Positions 29,336-40,100 of a stretch of DNA of 64,000 nucleotides are shown here, piece by piece (the first letter of the stretch is position 1; every line of letters begins with the position of its first letter). Origin of the DNA: Nannochloropsis salina CCMP1776 (taxonomy: Eukaryota > Sar > Eustigmatophyceae > Eustigmatales > Monodopsidaceae); the NCBI GenBank assembly GCA_004565275.1, contig SDOX01000009.1:170007-234006 (forward strand), written 5' to 3'. The notes beneath the pieces are model-generated. The model did not search any database, was not told the origin of the DNA, and saw only the letters and a list, made by a program, of their open reading frames with translations. The translations under genes and the position numbers were made by a program.

Positions 29336-31030
29336 TCACAGGCGTTCCAACAGACCGACCAGCAAATTCACGCCGTAACCCGTGGCCCTCTCTCCATTGT
29401 GCACAGGGTACGCCATGTCGACGTGGATCCAACCATGCCCCTTTCCGCCCAGCCACTCCGAGATCTGCGCCCCAATGAACTGGCCTGCGCACGAGCACTG
29501 GGCATTCTCACGGTTCGCCACGCTGTTTTTCATGTCCGCAACCGAGGAGCGGAACTCGTGCTGGAAAAATTCGGGGGCATAAGGGACAGGATGGGTGAGG
29601 TCCCCTGTGGCTCTGCCGACCTCAACGGCGGCCGCCTCCAGCCTCTCGTTGTTGCAGTACAAGGCGGCGTGCCGAAGCCCCGTCGCCACGCCCTGCGCGC
29701 CCGTAAGGGTGGCCATATCCACGAGCACGGAGGGAGCCAAGTGTTGCACCGCGTACGCCACACCGTCTCCCAAGACCAGGCGCCCCTCCGCGTCAGTGTT
29801 GTTGATCTCTACCGTCTTGCCCGAATACATCTCATGGATGTCGTCCGGGCGCGTGGCCTTCGCCGCCACGGAGTTCTCCGCCAGGCACAAGATGGCGTGG
29901 AGCGGTCTCTTGCGGTACCCGAGCCGCGCCGCCACCTCAAATGCGGCCAAGATCGCGGCGGCCCCCCCCATGTCGCGCTTCATCCCAGGCATGCCCGTCT
30001 TGGTCTTGATGCTCAGCCCGCCCGTGTCGTAGACGATGCCTTTTCCCACCCACACGACACTAGGGCTCAGCGTGTCGGGCGTGCTGACCGGGCGCTCATT
30101 GGCCCGGGGCACTAGCGACAGGACCACCAGGGCAGGCGGGTGCTCGGCCGCCTTCCCCACTCCGTACAGTCCTCCAAAGCCCTTCTCCCTCAGTTCCTCC
30201 CCCCGCAACACGGTCATGGAAACGGAGTCTCGCATATTCAGCTGTCGAAGCCGGTGCAGAACCTGTCTCGCTTCTTCGACCATCGCGTCCGTGTGCATCT
30301 CGTTGGCAGGCGCGTCTACCAGGCGCGCGCTCATTCGGATCCCCGCCGCCATTGCCTCTACTCGGCTCACCATTGTCATGGACGCATCGAAGACCTGGTG
30401 TTCCCCTTGCTTCCCGGGCTCATCACTACCGCCATCGCTGGAGAAATTTACACCCTGACCTCCTAAAAAAGTACAGGAGGCCAAGGCCTCCATGGTCATG
30501 TTGAAGACTACCTCGACGTTTCGCGGTGGCTTGCTGGCGCTGCTGCTGCCGTTGCTCTTGCGACTGTACATGGGAAATGCCCGCGCTACTGCCGTACCCA
30601 AGGCGACCGCGTGGTCGGCCGAGGTCAGTGCCAGGAGGATTCGGAGAGGCGCCTCACCGTTCGCAACGCTCTTGACAATCTCGGTTGCAGCGTGCGGTTT
30701 GGCTGGGCAGTTATGCCGTGACGCCTCGCCAGAAGGAAGACATCCGAGGGTCACCCTGACAAGAGTGCCGTCTACATCTACCCAGGTGTCCGAACAAAAG
30801 TGCCTGTCAAAGGTAGGGGTCAAATTGTTCGCCATGGCACGAAGCAGAGGCGCGGAGGGGTCAGAGCCAGTGGCGTCCAGGGAGGAGACCTTAACGGCAC
30901 GGTTTACGTAGAAAGCCAGGTTCGGGTAGCATAAATCCAAAGCAACTTTCGTGCCCAGCATTAGGAAGTGCCCATGTTGTTCCATGGACCGAAGTTCAGG
31001 CGAATCCAAAGCGTAGAAGCGCAGCGACAT
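29336..31030 (-). CDS. M17 leucyl aminopeptidase, NPEPL1-like
   Basis: Single exon, 564 aa from ATG 31030 (MSLRFYALD). The metal site is complete: VGKGIVYDTGGLSIK gives the Lys and Asp ligands, and NNTDAEGRLVLGD is the M17 signature with further Asp and Glu ligands. SARLVDAPANEMHTDAM and DMATLTGAQG are also conserved. The wording of the active site (YDTGGLSIK, in place of FDSGGISLK in LAP3 and bacterial PepA) points to the NPEPL1 branch of about 520 aa. It should be a di-zinc cytosolic aminopeptidase. Downstream of GHGWIHVDMAYP it ends normally. Confidence 0.92.
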   Translation of the reverse strand: MSLRFYALDSPELRSMEQHGHFLMLGTKVALDLCYPNLAFYVNRAVKVSSLDATGSDPSAPLLRAMANNLTPTFDRHFCSDTWVDVDGTLVRVTLGCLPSGEASRHNCPAKPHAATEIVKSVANGEAPLRILLALTSADHAVALGTAVARAFPMYSRKSNGSSSASKPPRNVEVVFNMTMEALASCTFLGGQGVNFSSDGGSDEPGKQGEHQVFDASMTMVSRVEAMAAGIRMSARLVDAPANEMHTDAMVEEARQVLHRLRQLNMRDSVSMTVLRGEELREKGFGGLYGVGKAAEHPPALVVLSLVPRANERPVSTPDTLSPSVVWVGKGIVYDTGGLSIKTKTGMPGMKRDMGGAAAILAAFEVAARLGYRKRPLHAILCLAENSVAAKATRPDDIHEMYSGKTVEINNTDAEGRLVLGDGVAYAVQHLAPSVLVDMATLTGAQGVATGLRHAALYCNNERLEAAAVEVGRATGDLTHPVPYAPEFFQHEFRSSVADMKNSVANRENAQCSCAGQFIGAQISEWLGGKGHGWIHVDMAYPVHNGERATGYGVNLLVGLLERL

Positions 31031-31796
31031 GGCGAAATCTCGACGCCCCCGGACACCCGGCACAAGCTTGTCTGCGCACCCAGTAAATGCCTAATGTTGC
31101 GTCCGAGAAAGAAGTCGTATTGGAGCATGGTATACTATTCCTGTCCTCCACACCGGCATTAGGCCCACATCAGTTCGGTAGAATTGCGCCTCCGGCACTC
31201 GATTTAAGCCAGTCCGGCCCTCGAGACGGAAGGAAAGACTCAGCGGGAGGGTTGCTCCCGGCGAACACGGCCCATTTCCCCCGCAAGGCCCGTGGCGTGA
31301 CTCCCGCCCTCCACTAGACGTCGTAAATGACGATAATCCGCTGTCTGATACTTACTGAAACGGCGTATAAGAGTTAAATTGCGACGCCGATGTGCAAGTG
31401 GTGTCCGCATACACGCATGAGGTTGGTCAGCTTTTATGCGTTTGAGTTAACCTCCCCTGTGTCGCCCCCCTCACGCGTACAGGGGTTTATCATACCCGCA
31501 AGACAGTATTATCGTGCTGAGTGACCATTTCAAAGGCGTGATATGTTTGAACGTGCTGGTATCAATATTAATGAATTGTCTACAAATGTGGGACGGTTCT
31601 CCAAAACATCTCAATTGACTACATTGAGCTCCTGCCACGCTAAAGCATCCACTGATAAGAGGACGGATAGAATTGCAAAACAAAAGAACACTTCCATCTC
31701 TTACGTCTAGCAAATAACAGAGACAGTGTTTCAAATAGATGTATTCTTTACACTTTCGCGTGACGGGAAGTGGTATACCGTATGGTCGATTGCAGG
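31031..31796. other. Gap, 766 bp
   Basis: 5' flank of the aminopeptidase and 3' flank of the ribokinase. No gene-like frame seen; AT-richer near 31490-31750. Confidence 0.5.
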
Positions 31797-33518
31797 TCAA
31801 AGTCCATGAAATAGCTGCAACCGTTCTGGAAGCTCATGTTTGTAGGGATACGAGATTTGCGTTCCTGCCCTCCCGACGCTGATTGAGGCTAATTCGCAGG
31901 CACTGGATACTGCCTGGGGTAAAGCCATCTAGAATGACGGCCACAAGGGTGAGAACTTTGCTGTGTTTCACGTCCCGGTCTTTCCCCAATTCCGACCCAG
32001 AAGAAGCGGTCCTCCCTTCACTTACCCCGCTTGACAGATAGGCTGCCAGGCTGCCGATGAAACAGTCTCCCGCCCCACTTGTATCCACCACCTTTTCTAC
32101 AGTCGAGCTCGGAGTCAGCAACACGTGGTCCTCGCCGTCCTTTTCTGTCACCAACAGGGTGCCTCTCTCCCCGAGCGTCACGAGCACCCTGGCTGCACCC
32201 ATGCCCCGGAGACGATGCGCGGCCGCTTCTATCTCCGACAGAGTCTTGGCAGGCTTCTGGGTGAGCACGGCGAGCTCCGTCTCATTGGGGCAAACTAGCG
32301 AGGCCAAGGAGAGGAGCTCCTGATGCGGAGATGGATGGGGGTTGGGGAGTCCCGTGACCGAAGGACGGCATGTCTTTGAACACTGGCTGCTCAATTGGAA
32401 CAGACATCACCAAAGAGGGTGATCGAGGAGACGGAGGATTGTGAGCCCCCCCCCCTCCAGGGCCCTCGGAGTGTCACGTGCTTTGAATGGGAAAACGGCA
32501 TTGCGTCGCCCTACCGGCTCCCTAGCATTGGTGCGCCGTTGAACGCGCCTTTCGAGGCCGACCTACCTGGTCAAGCCCCCCCCGGGGGGCCGGTGCGGGG
32601 TTGAGAATGCTGAAAACCTCGTGGGCCCGGGCGAGACGGAGGGCTTCTCGGGTCGTCTCCAGGGGCACTTCGAGCTGGACCTGTGCGTGGGGTTGGTGAC
32701 ACGAGTCAATGCGAGGAGCCGCTGGCCGCTGCCCCGTTCTGGCACGTCAGCGCGGGAAGAGACCCATACCACCTGATTGTTCGTCTCGTAGCTATTGCTT
32801 TCTAGGACTTGCGCTGCATTACTGGCGGGATCGAGCGTGCCTATGCCCATCCACTAGGAGTCATATGGGCCGGAATGAAAAAGTATATGACAGACCACAC
32901 GTACCTACCATTACAACAGCTGCTGCTGCAATGTCACTCTCTGCAGCTTGCACGTCGGTGGGCGTCAGCTTTCCATTGGCACCAGCGGTAATGATGATCA
33001 TATTCTCCCCTCGCCCGTTGACCAGTATTTGCGCCGTGCCCGTGCTAGTCCCGTCGGTTGCTTCTCTGAGAGGTCTAATTTCCCAAATTTCGATTTAAAG
33101 GTAGCAGTTTTGACGTGTGATTATTTTTAAATAGCATCTACAAATGCTTCAAGTCCATAGACCCCGCCTTACTTGATGCTAACGCCGTCGTGAATCAAAG
33201 CCTCCCGCAACGTGTTCCCAAAAACGTCCCTGCCTACCATGCCCACCATGGACGTCGGTGCACCGAGACGTGCAGCCATGACCGCTTGATTGCCTCCTTT
33301 ACCCCCACAACATGTAGCAGAGTGGGAGCCTTGGAGAGTCTCGCCTATGTGTGGGTAGCACGACGTGAGAACCTCGGCATGGAAGGGCTCCCGGAGCCGG
33401 CGAGGCGATGAGGAGGTCGCACTCTACCTGGTTCTGGGAATTTGTCGTGCAAATAGCAAAACAAATCCACATTTAAGCTGCCCACGCAAACTATACCCTT
33501 CTTAATTTTGCTATCCAT
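31797..33518 (-). CDS. Ribokinase (PfkB family), six exons
   Basis: Exons in order of translation: 33428-33518, 33173-33344, 32909-33065, 32567-32680, 32026-32319, 31797-31913; 945 nt, 314 aa, close to bacterial RbsK (309 aa). Each joint restores a ribokinase segment: CVGSLNVDL ... EPGETLQG; CCGGKGGNQAVMAARLGAP; GTAQILVN and ENMIIITAGANGKLT; VQLEVPLETT and ILNPAPAP; LVCPNETELAVLT; VVDTSGAGDCFIGSLAAYLSSG (the PfkB signature with catalytic Asp); and GTQISYPYKHELP. It phosphorylates D-ribose to ribose 5-phosphate with ATP, probably in the cytosol, since no leader is present. Introns are 83, 107, 228, 247 and 112 bp, all GT-AG. This is by far the most intron-rich gene in the window. Confidence 0.9.
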
Positions 33519-33683
33519 GGTAAATCTTGCGTGTGCCTGCTAGAGAGATTTCAAGTCAGTGTCTGAAGATGCTCGCTGCCTTGCGTCAGGAGGTTGCACT
33601 AGCACTTCCTCGACGATATCATCCCCCACCCCTTTCTTTTTGGACGTCTCGAATGCAGACAAAGCGAGATAGTCACTTAGCAA
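33519..33683. promoter_or_regulatory. Compact divergent promoter region, 165 bp
   Basis: Only 165 bp separate the ribokinase ATG (minus) from the first ATG of the next plus-strand gene, so the two probably share promoter DNA. If the plus gene starts at its inner ATG (33852) the gap is 333 bp. No TATA box recognised. Confidence 0.4.
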
Positions 33684-34892
33684 ATGCGGCTCAAAATATT
33701 TAATATTGCAACATCAGTCATATCCGAACGCTTCTCTTTGTCCCTTGCCGCAAGCGCACACATATTTGGGACCGGGGTTTGCTTCCCCCTGGTTAAATCT
33801 CCCATCGTATCATCGCCGCGTCCGGGGACCACAAAAAGGGGCGGGTACACGATGACAGCAAGCACTTCATCCGCGTCTGGTGAAGAGGAGGATGTGTTTG
33901 AGATCAGAGAGTGGGTGGATGACGAAGGGAAAGAGGTTTCTTCCGAGTTGTACAGTGTTCGTGAAGCTGCCAGACAGGTGAAGAAGCTTGACTTATTGGG
34001 TGTTTTGGAAAAGGCAGCCGCGGCGAACAAGAAAGCGTCTACGGCCGCAGCAATTGCAACAGAAGTAAAGGAGGCGGAGCGAGCTGCTTTTGGCAATAGT
34101 CAGACGCCAACATCAAATCGGGATGTCAATAATCGCGTCGATGCAGACTCTGAAAGCAGCAACGCGTCTTCAAATGGCTGCAAAACGGGGGCATCTTTAC
34201 CTTCTTCGACACAACAGCTTCTGGACGACCACGATTGGGAAGGTATCAAGGAAAGGGCGAGCGAGATACAATCGCAACAGTTCAAGTCGATTCGCGGCGA
34301 GCTGGAGGCGGAGGCGGACAGTCGACAGGGTCGAAACAAGATTGAGGGTTCGGGGTGGGGAAAGGGCTTCTTCCTGAGCACGGGACGGGAGCGCATTGGC
34401 GGCAACAGTTCTGGCACCGAGTCAACGACCAAGCTCACAAAGAGCTGCATTAAGAGCCCAGAAACAAAGACGGCGCGAGTGAAAAAACACGTGAGCTTCG
34501 ACCTCCACTCGGCGCCGGCTTCCCGGGAGTCGCTAGATTTCCTCCCGCGTCGCCGGATCCCGTGCGAGCCCGAGGTGGAAGAGGAAAAAGACGAGGACAA
34601 ACGTATGGAGGCTCAGCGGCGACAAGTATGGAGTGGCACTGGTTTTCAGGGAAAGCTCCCGGAGACCTCGGAGACGAAGCCTGCGGGGGCGGCCTTCAGT
34701 GGATGGGTCACGGAGGTGGACGGGTGCGGGGGGCCGCAGAATGGGGGAGGGGGAAGGGTAGGCCCGGAGCTTACTCCTCGGCGTGGCTCTTCGGCCTGCA
34801 GTATGACAGATCGGTCGGGGATAGCGCCCCCCGGCATGTCGAGGTTTAAGGCCAGGGCGTTAGGTGTGGAGTGGGACGGAGGGAGCGCGTGA
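33684..34892 (+). CDS. Unknown acidic protein with PP1-docking (RVxF) candidate
   Basis: Single exon, 402 aa from ATG 33684; an inner in-frame ATG at 33852 (MTASTSSAS) would remove a hydrophobic leader and leave a soluble 346-aa protein. It is mostly charged and disordered, with helical stretches near EVSSELYSVREAARQVKKL. Three short islands look conserved: GSGWGKGFFLS, the basic stretch ARVKKHVSFD at about residues 263-272, and PPGMSRFKARALG at the C terminus. KHVSF fits the RVxF-type docking site for protein phosphatase 1. The final SRFKA-type motif faintly recalls the C-terminal domain of URI/Bud27 prefoldin-like proteins. Function is not assigned. Confidence 0.65.
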   Translation: MRLKIFNIATSVISERFSLSLAASAHIFGTGVCFPLVKSPIVSSPRPGTTKRGGYTMTASTSSASGEEEDVFEIREWVDDEGKEVSSELYSVREAARQVKKLDLLGVLEKAAAANKKASTAAAIATEVKEAERAAFGNSQTPTSNRDVNNRVDADSESSNASSNGCKTGASLPSSTQQLLDDHDWEGIKERASEIQSQQFKSIRGELEAEADSRQGRNKIEGSGWGKGFFLSTGRERIGGNSSGTESTTKLTKSCIKSPETKTARVKKHVSFDLHSAPASRESLDFLPRRRIPCEPEVEEEKDEDKRMEAQRRQVWSGTGFQGKLPETSETKPAGAAFSGWVTEVDGCGGPQNGGGGRVGPELTPRRGSSACSMTDRSGIAPPGMSRFKARALGVEWDGGSA

Positions 34893-35173
34893 GGCGAAGG
34901 TTTTCCCGACGCGGACCCGTGCTGGCCCGGATATATGTACAAAGAAAAGATTGCGGCGGGCACACAGGCGGGGGAGAACTTGCTTGTTATGTGTGCATGA
35001 GGAAAGTCGGACGAAAGAGCACGTCGTGCAAGGTGTCTCGAGCGCCTGCAGTCCACGGCAATACCGAGGCGCAGCGTTAATCGTTCATTCCTCTTGATTC
35101 TTGTCCTGGTCCAGTTCCTACATCTCACTTTTTATGCGCACTATCCCAAGAATCATGTCCTCCCATCACCCGT
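34893..35173. other. Convergent gap, 281 bp
   Basis: 3' flanks of two convergent genes. Nothing further seen. Confidence 0.4.
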
Positions 35174-36458
35174 TCATTCTCCCCCCCCGTCCTCCCCCTC
35201 ATCGTCTGCCCCTGTGCCGTACCACGCCCTTCGAATCGAGTCCCAGAAGCTCAAACCCATGATCGCCTGCGGGGCCATGCGGAAATAGGCAGCCCCTGCA
35301 CCCTTGTACATCCCGTGCAAGAAGCCTTCGGTCTGGATCACCTTCCGAAAGCAATCCCAGAAGCCGCGGTAGTAGAGGCCTCGGCCCCGCGCGTCGGTGG
35401 GCTGATTGTACAGGCGGGTCCGCACCACGTCCAGAGGCTCCATGAAGATGATAATATTGACACTCGAAAGCAGGGAGGCCACCACAGGCACCCAGGGCTC
35501 CTCCACGTGCCCGGAGCGTCGCACGGCCTCCTTCATGTAGGAGAAGGTAGAGAGCTGGAGGGCCGAGCCCAGCGTCAAGCGAGGCACTGCGCCCTCCACG
35601 CCCCGCCAGAGGCCTCGAAGCCCCTGCTCTCCGTATATCTTTCGCAGCGCTTGGAATGTTGAGGTGTGCTCGTGCTGGTGCCCAACGGCGATGGCGCGCA
35701 GGGCGCGAGACTGGAGTTGGGTCTTGACCAGGTACAAAGGGCTCGCGACCATCCCCCCGAGGGCCCCTCCCAGGGCACCCGCCACGACCGATCGGGCAAG
35801 ATTGTTAGAGGGCGAGGAGGACGCAGGAAGGCTGTCGCTAGCGTTCCGAGGGCCGTCCATGCTGCGGGGAGTCACCGACCCTCGTCTCCTTGCTTCCTCC
35901 TCCCGTTCGCGGTCCACTTTTTGGCCCATATTCACTATCGTTTGGAAGGTGCCAAGTCGCACGCCGTTCATACAAAATTGATAGAGGATTGCAGGTCCTA
36001 ATCCTTTCTGCAGAGCGAAAATTCCTTCGACGCGTATGATTGTCCAGGCGGCTGTGAAAATGTTGCGGTAGTGGACCTGATAAGAACCTTTGCTCTTGAG
36101 TTCGCCTTGCAGTTGCATGCGCACCTATTGAGAGGAGGGAAAACAGCAGAAAAATTAGACTTCGGGCTTTGCCAGTCGAAAGAGCCCTATGGAGACAGTC
36201 AGGGGAGTCGAGAGTATGCCTCCCTGCTATTCTGATATGACCGGCCATTGTGATGTGAGCTTACAGATCCAATGAGCGTACGAATAACATTAAAGAGAAA
36301 AATTAAAAAATTGGCTTTACCTTAAGAACGTCAAATGGGTTGCTGATAAGGCATGCGATGCTTGTTGATGTCCCCCCTAGGATAAACTCTTGCAGCCAAG
36401 TTTTCTCGTGGGGCCGCTTCCTTTTTCTCGTTCTGCTGATGTCTTTGGCGTTTGACAT
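35174..36458 (-). CDS. Mitochondrial carrier (SLC25A34/35 or oxaloacetate carrier type)
   Basis: Two exons, 36321-36458 and 35174-36124, phase 0 over a 196-bp intron; 362 aa from ATG 36458. The joint rebuilds the first carrier signature, SNPFDVLK then VRMQLQGELKSKG. The other two are VASPLYLVKTQLQSRA and FMEPLDVVRTRLYNQP. Three repeats of paired helices are evident. EFILGGTSTSIACLISNPFDV and the run LQGELKSKG are typical of the yeast OAC1/SLC25A34-35 branch, which moves dicarboxylates such as oxaloacetate or malonate with sulfate. A Ser/Arg-rich loop of about 50 residues separates repeats 1 and 2. Substrate is inferred from the branch only. Confidence 0.85.
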
Positions 36459-37187
36459 TCTCAATTTTCTAACTATTCTATGTGCCGAGTAGGCATTATC
36501 AAATATCTTAATTACAGCCGGGAAACTGGTAACTTCTGACAAAATTCTGATGCCGTGCCTATCCCCTTCAGGCAGTGCCGCCTGCTCTCTTCCTCTGCAA
36601 TGAGCCTCTGCGTGCGTGAGGAAGGATTTTGCGTCTCGTACGATGATAGATCAACCTATTGAATCAAATACGCGCTGCAAATACGCGAAATGCGGGTTAA
36701 ATCAGAGTAAAATGTGTGTATTGATTGCCCTCGGAGCGTACGGAGGAACGAGGCAACATCCGGGTAGGGGTTTCCCGGTAACCTCCCCTCCGAGCTATAC
36801 CCTCCCAGCTCCCCGAGCAGGGCGGCTCGGTATCAAATTCACGTGACTTACATTCTTCGCCGTATTACGCGCCTCCTACTTTGACAATTGTTCATAAAGC
36901 ATAGGTGTTGAAGCAAAGGGACGACAAATTGTAGTGGGGCCAGTTTGAGAAGCTGTTGTCGGCGGCGATCTTCGTAGTCCGTGAGCTGCAATCCGGGACT
37001 GACAGGCTTGACAGAAGGAGAAGAATGAGGTATCTACTCGTTACGAAACATACAAAGGACATCAGCCCAGGTCTAGCTGATTACAGAGACACAAGGAAAT
37101 AGAAGAAACACAATCGCAGAGGGGCTCCAGCACATGAATTTTTCATCGTACATAGTGATTCTTTCCCAGACAGCAGAAGGTTGTCAC
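36459..37187. other. Gap, 729 bp
   Basis: 5' flank of the carrier gene and 3' flank of the P5A ATPase gene. No gene-like frame; AT-richer around 36600-37180. Confidence 0.5.
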
Positions 37188-40100
37188 TCAAATAGGTAAG
37201 AGACGCAAGCAAAATTGCTCGATCATCCACACGGCTCCTGTGTCGAAGAGCAGGAGGTACATCAAATGCTGTCGGAAAGGTCCAGGGAGCTGTACAAGCT
37301 GCAGCCAGCGGTTGAAACTGGGAACGATTTCAAGCGTCAGGAGGAAGAGAAGGGCATAAAGGCCAGCAGATAGTCGGCCGAGAGCTTTGTTCTCACTGAG
37401 ACTTTGCATAAACGGGTGTCCCCGGTAATTAGCTGTGAAAGTGTTTACTTGCGTGATAGCCGAAAGAAGAAATATAGCCGTGTTGACAAGATTGGGACGG
37501 AAAGGACCATCCGGCGCTATGCTTGGATCCTTGCTCGTGAGAGTGAGCAAGGGCTTGGCCCGCTCAAGGACATCCATCAGACACCCTAAGTGCACCAAGA
37601 ACTGCAAGACGATAGAGACGCAGACCTGGGCGCAAAAAATGCGCGAAGGAGGCCGTTCCGCCGAGAGGCGTTCCAAGGGCTCAGCACGACTGACGAAAAA
37701 GAACATGGCCGCAACCACGAGCCCAAGGGCAGTCATTTGAAGGTCACCTTGCTTGACACCGAAGAGGTAGAGCGAGGACAGCATGTAGGCCGACACCAAG
37801 CAGTTAAGTGCTAGAATTTTGTAGACTTGGAGGGTGGTCACAAGTGTGCAGCGTCCTTGCCGAATGATGGCCAGCACACAGTCTATGGACGTCCGCTTGG
37901 CTGTAAAAGGCGACGCTATCGAGGCATCTCCCAGCTGGACGATGCCGGGGTCTTTGTCCTGCTCGCGAAGCTCAGCCAAGATCTGCGCCATCCGCGAGAT
38001 CTCTTCCTCCGAGGCCCCTTTCCCTCCGACCCCCGCCGCTGCTTGTACCTGCGCCCGAGATGCCCGGCCCTCCGCACCTGTTCCCATTGCCGCCAACTTG
38101 GCCTGGTACTTGGCGCTGGTTACCTCCGCGCGTTTCTCGAGCTCCGGGCTGTTGATGATCGAGACCCCGACGTGCGCCTGCTTGAGAGCCCCCACGTCAT
38201 TCGTCCCATCTCCACACATAAGCGTTACCTGGCCGGCCTCGTTCAAGGCGGCGATCAGCATCTCCTTCTGCTCGGGGGCCACGCGCGCAAATACTACCAC
38301 ATGAGGACACAGCTTGGCCAGCCATCGAAGGGTCTCCCGAGACATGCTGCCCGTCCGCCCGCTCGCTGTCTTCCCTCCCACGCGGGCACCCTCGTCTCCG
38401 TCTGCCTCGTCTTCCACTATTCCTCTCGCATTCGACGGGACCGCAGGGCCTACCTCTATCGCCAGGAGTTCGGCCAATGCCTCCCCACCCACACACAAGG
38501 AGAAGCGCGCGGCCAGGTCCCCCAACCCCTCCACACTGAACGGGATGAAAGACCCTCCCTTCTCGCCATTCCTCTCGCGGCACTCCCCCTTACCCCCCTC
38601 GTCGGTCTGCCCTCGACGCCCCACCACATCGGCCATCGTCTCCCATCCCAGTCCCCCGTTGCCCCCCCTCCCGCCCTCCTTCCCCCCCTCCTTGCCCGCG
38701 AGCCTGGACCCCAGGAGCAGGGTTTCCTTAGGCCCATGGGGCACCATCCCTACCTGCCGCGCCACTTCCGCCGCTGTCAAGGCGGAGTCCCCGGTGATCA
38801 TCACGGTCCGGTGTCTAGAGGCCTGCAACGCCTCCATCACGCTAGCTGTCTCCTTCTTCAAGGGGCAGTCCACGATCAAGAGCCCAGCGAAGGTCAAATC
38901 CTTCTCCGCCTCCTCCCGGCTAAGCTGCCGCGCGGCGTTGTAGTCCGTCCCTGGCCCCAGCACCCGGTAGGCCAGCGCCAGCACCCGTCGACCACGACCC
39001 ATATGATACAGGTAGGAGGAGGTGTAATTGGAGGGAACGGCCGAGAGGAAGGGGCGGATGGCCTCGGGCGCCCCTTTGGTCAATATCAGGAGCTGTCGCG
39101 AATGCTGCGGGGAGGGGGAGGGGGCAGGACGGGACGCGAGGACAGACATGCGACGCAGACTCGAGCTGAAGGGGTAGCGATGATGGAGGCGAATGGGCTG
39201 CATGTCCTCCAGGGCCGCCTTGTCCCGTTCCTGCCTCGGTGCCTCCGGGCCACGCCTCTGCAGCATGACCGGCGACGCCGGGTTCGGCAGGACTATGTTG
39301 CCCTCCCCCGAGACCATCCACCCCAAGCCCTCCACGGCTGCGCATTCCATGGGGTCGCCCGCCACGCGGCCCTCGACCGTCATCAGGGAGTGGCAGGCAA
39401 CGAGGACCCAGAGGGCGGGGCCGGCCACCTCCGTCGGGGGAAGGACTCGTTCCTCCGCCGCCTCTTCCTCACGCGCGCCGGGCGAGGCTCGACCCTGCGA
39501 CCCGTTTTTTTCCGAGGACGCTTCCTGGCGGCCGCCCAAAGAGACGAGGCCCCGCAAAACGAGGTCGTCCGAGGTGAGAGTGCCGGTCTTGTCGAAGCAA
39601 CAGGTGCTGACCTTCCCCGCGTAGGGTATCCGGAAGGGCTCCGTGCAGAAGACCAGGGCCTTGCTCAGGGCGGCCAAAGAGTTGGTGACAGCGAGGGAAA
39701 GCTCCATGGGGAGCTCGGGTGGCACCACGGAGGTGATGATCATGATGCAGTGCAGCCCCAGCTTGAACCGGTTCCGGCCCTCGTCTTTAAGCCCGTCCCT
39801 CAGCACCACCCCGGCCGCCGCCACCGCAAAAAGCAGGAGGATGCCGATAAAGACCGCGGTCTCAGAAGACCCAGCCGTCACGCGTCGGGTGGCGAACAAG
39901 ATGGTGCGCATGAGCTGCCCCTGGCTCGTCTCGAATCCCGTCCGAAGCACGAAGCCAAGCGCCCCCGCCTGGTCCGGGGGCCCGCCAACGTTGCTTTTGC
40001 TGCCGCCGCTCTTTTTGCCCTCGCCTTGGGCCTGCTTTTTCTCCCCCAGCTGCAAAACCTTGGTCCCTCCAAAGACGACGTGCGAGCGGACGTGCGCGTT

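Noticed and set aside
32563-32850. A 95-codon minus-strand frame within the ribokinase locus.
   Set aside because: It spans an intron-exon joint; the frame matching ribokinase is a different one, and splicing from 32909 to 32680 explains the region.
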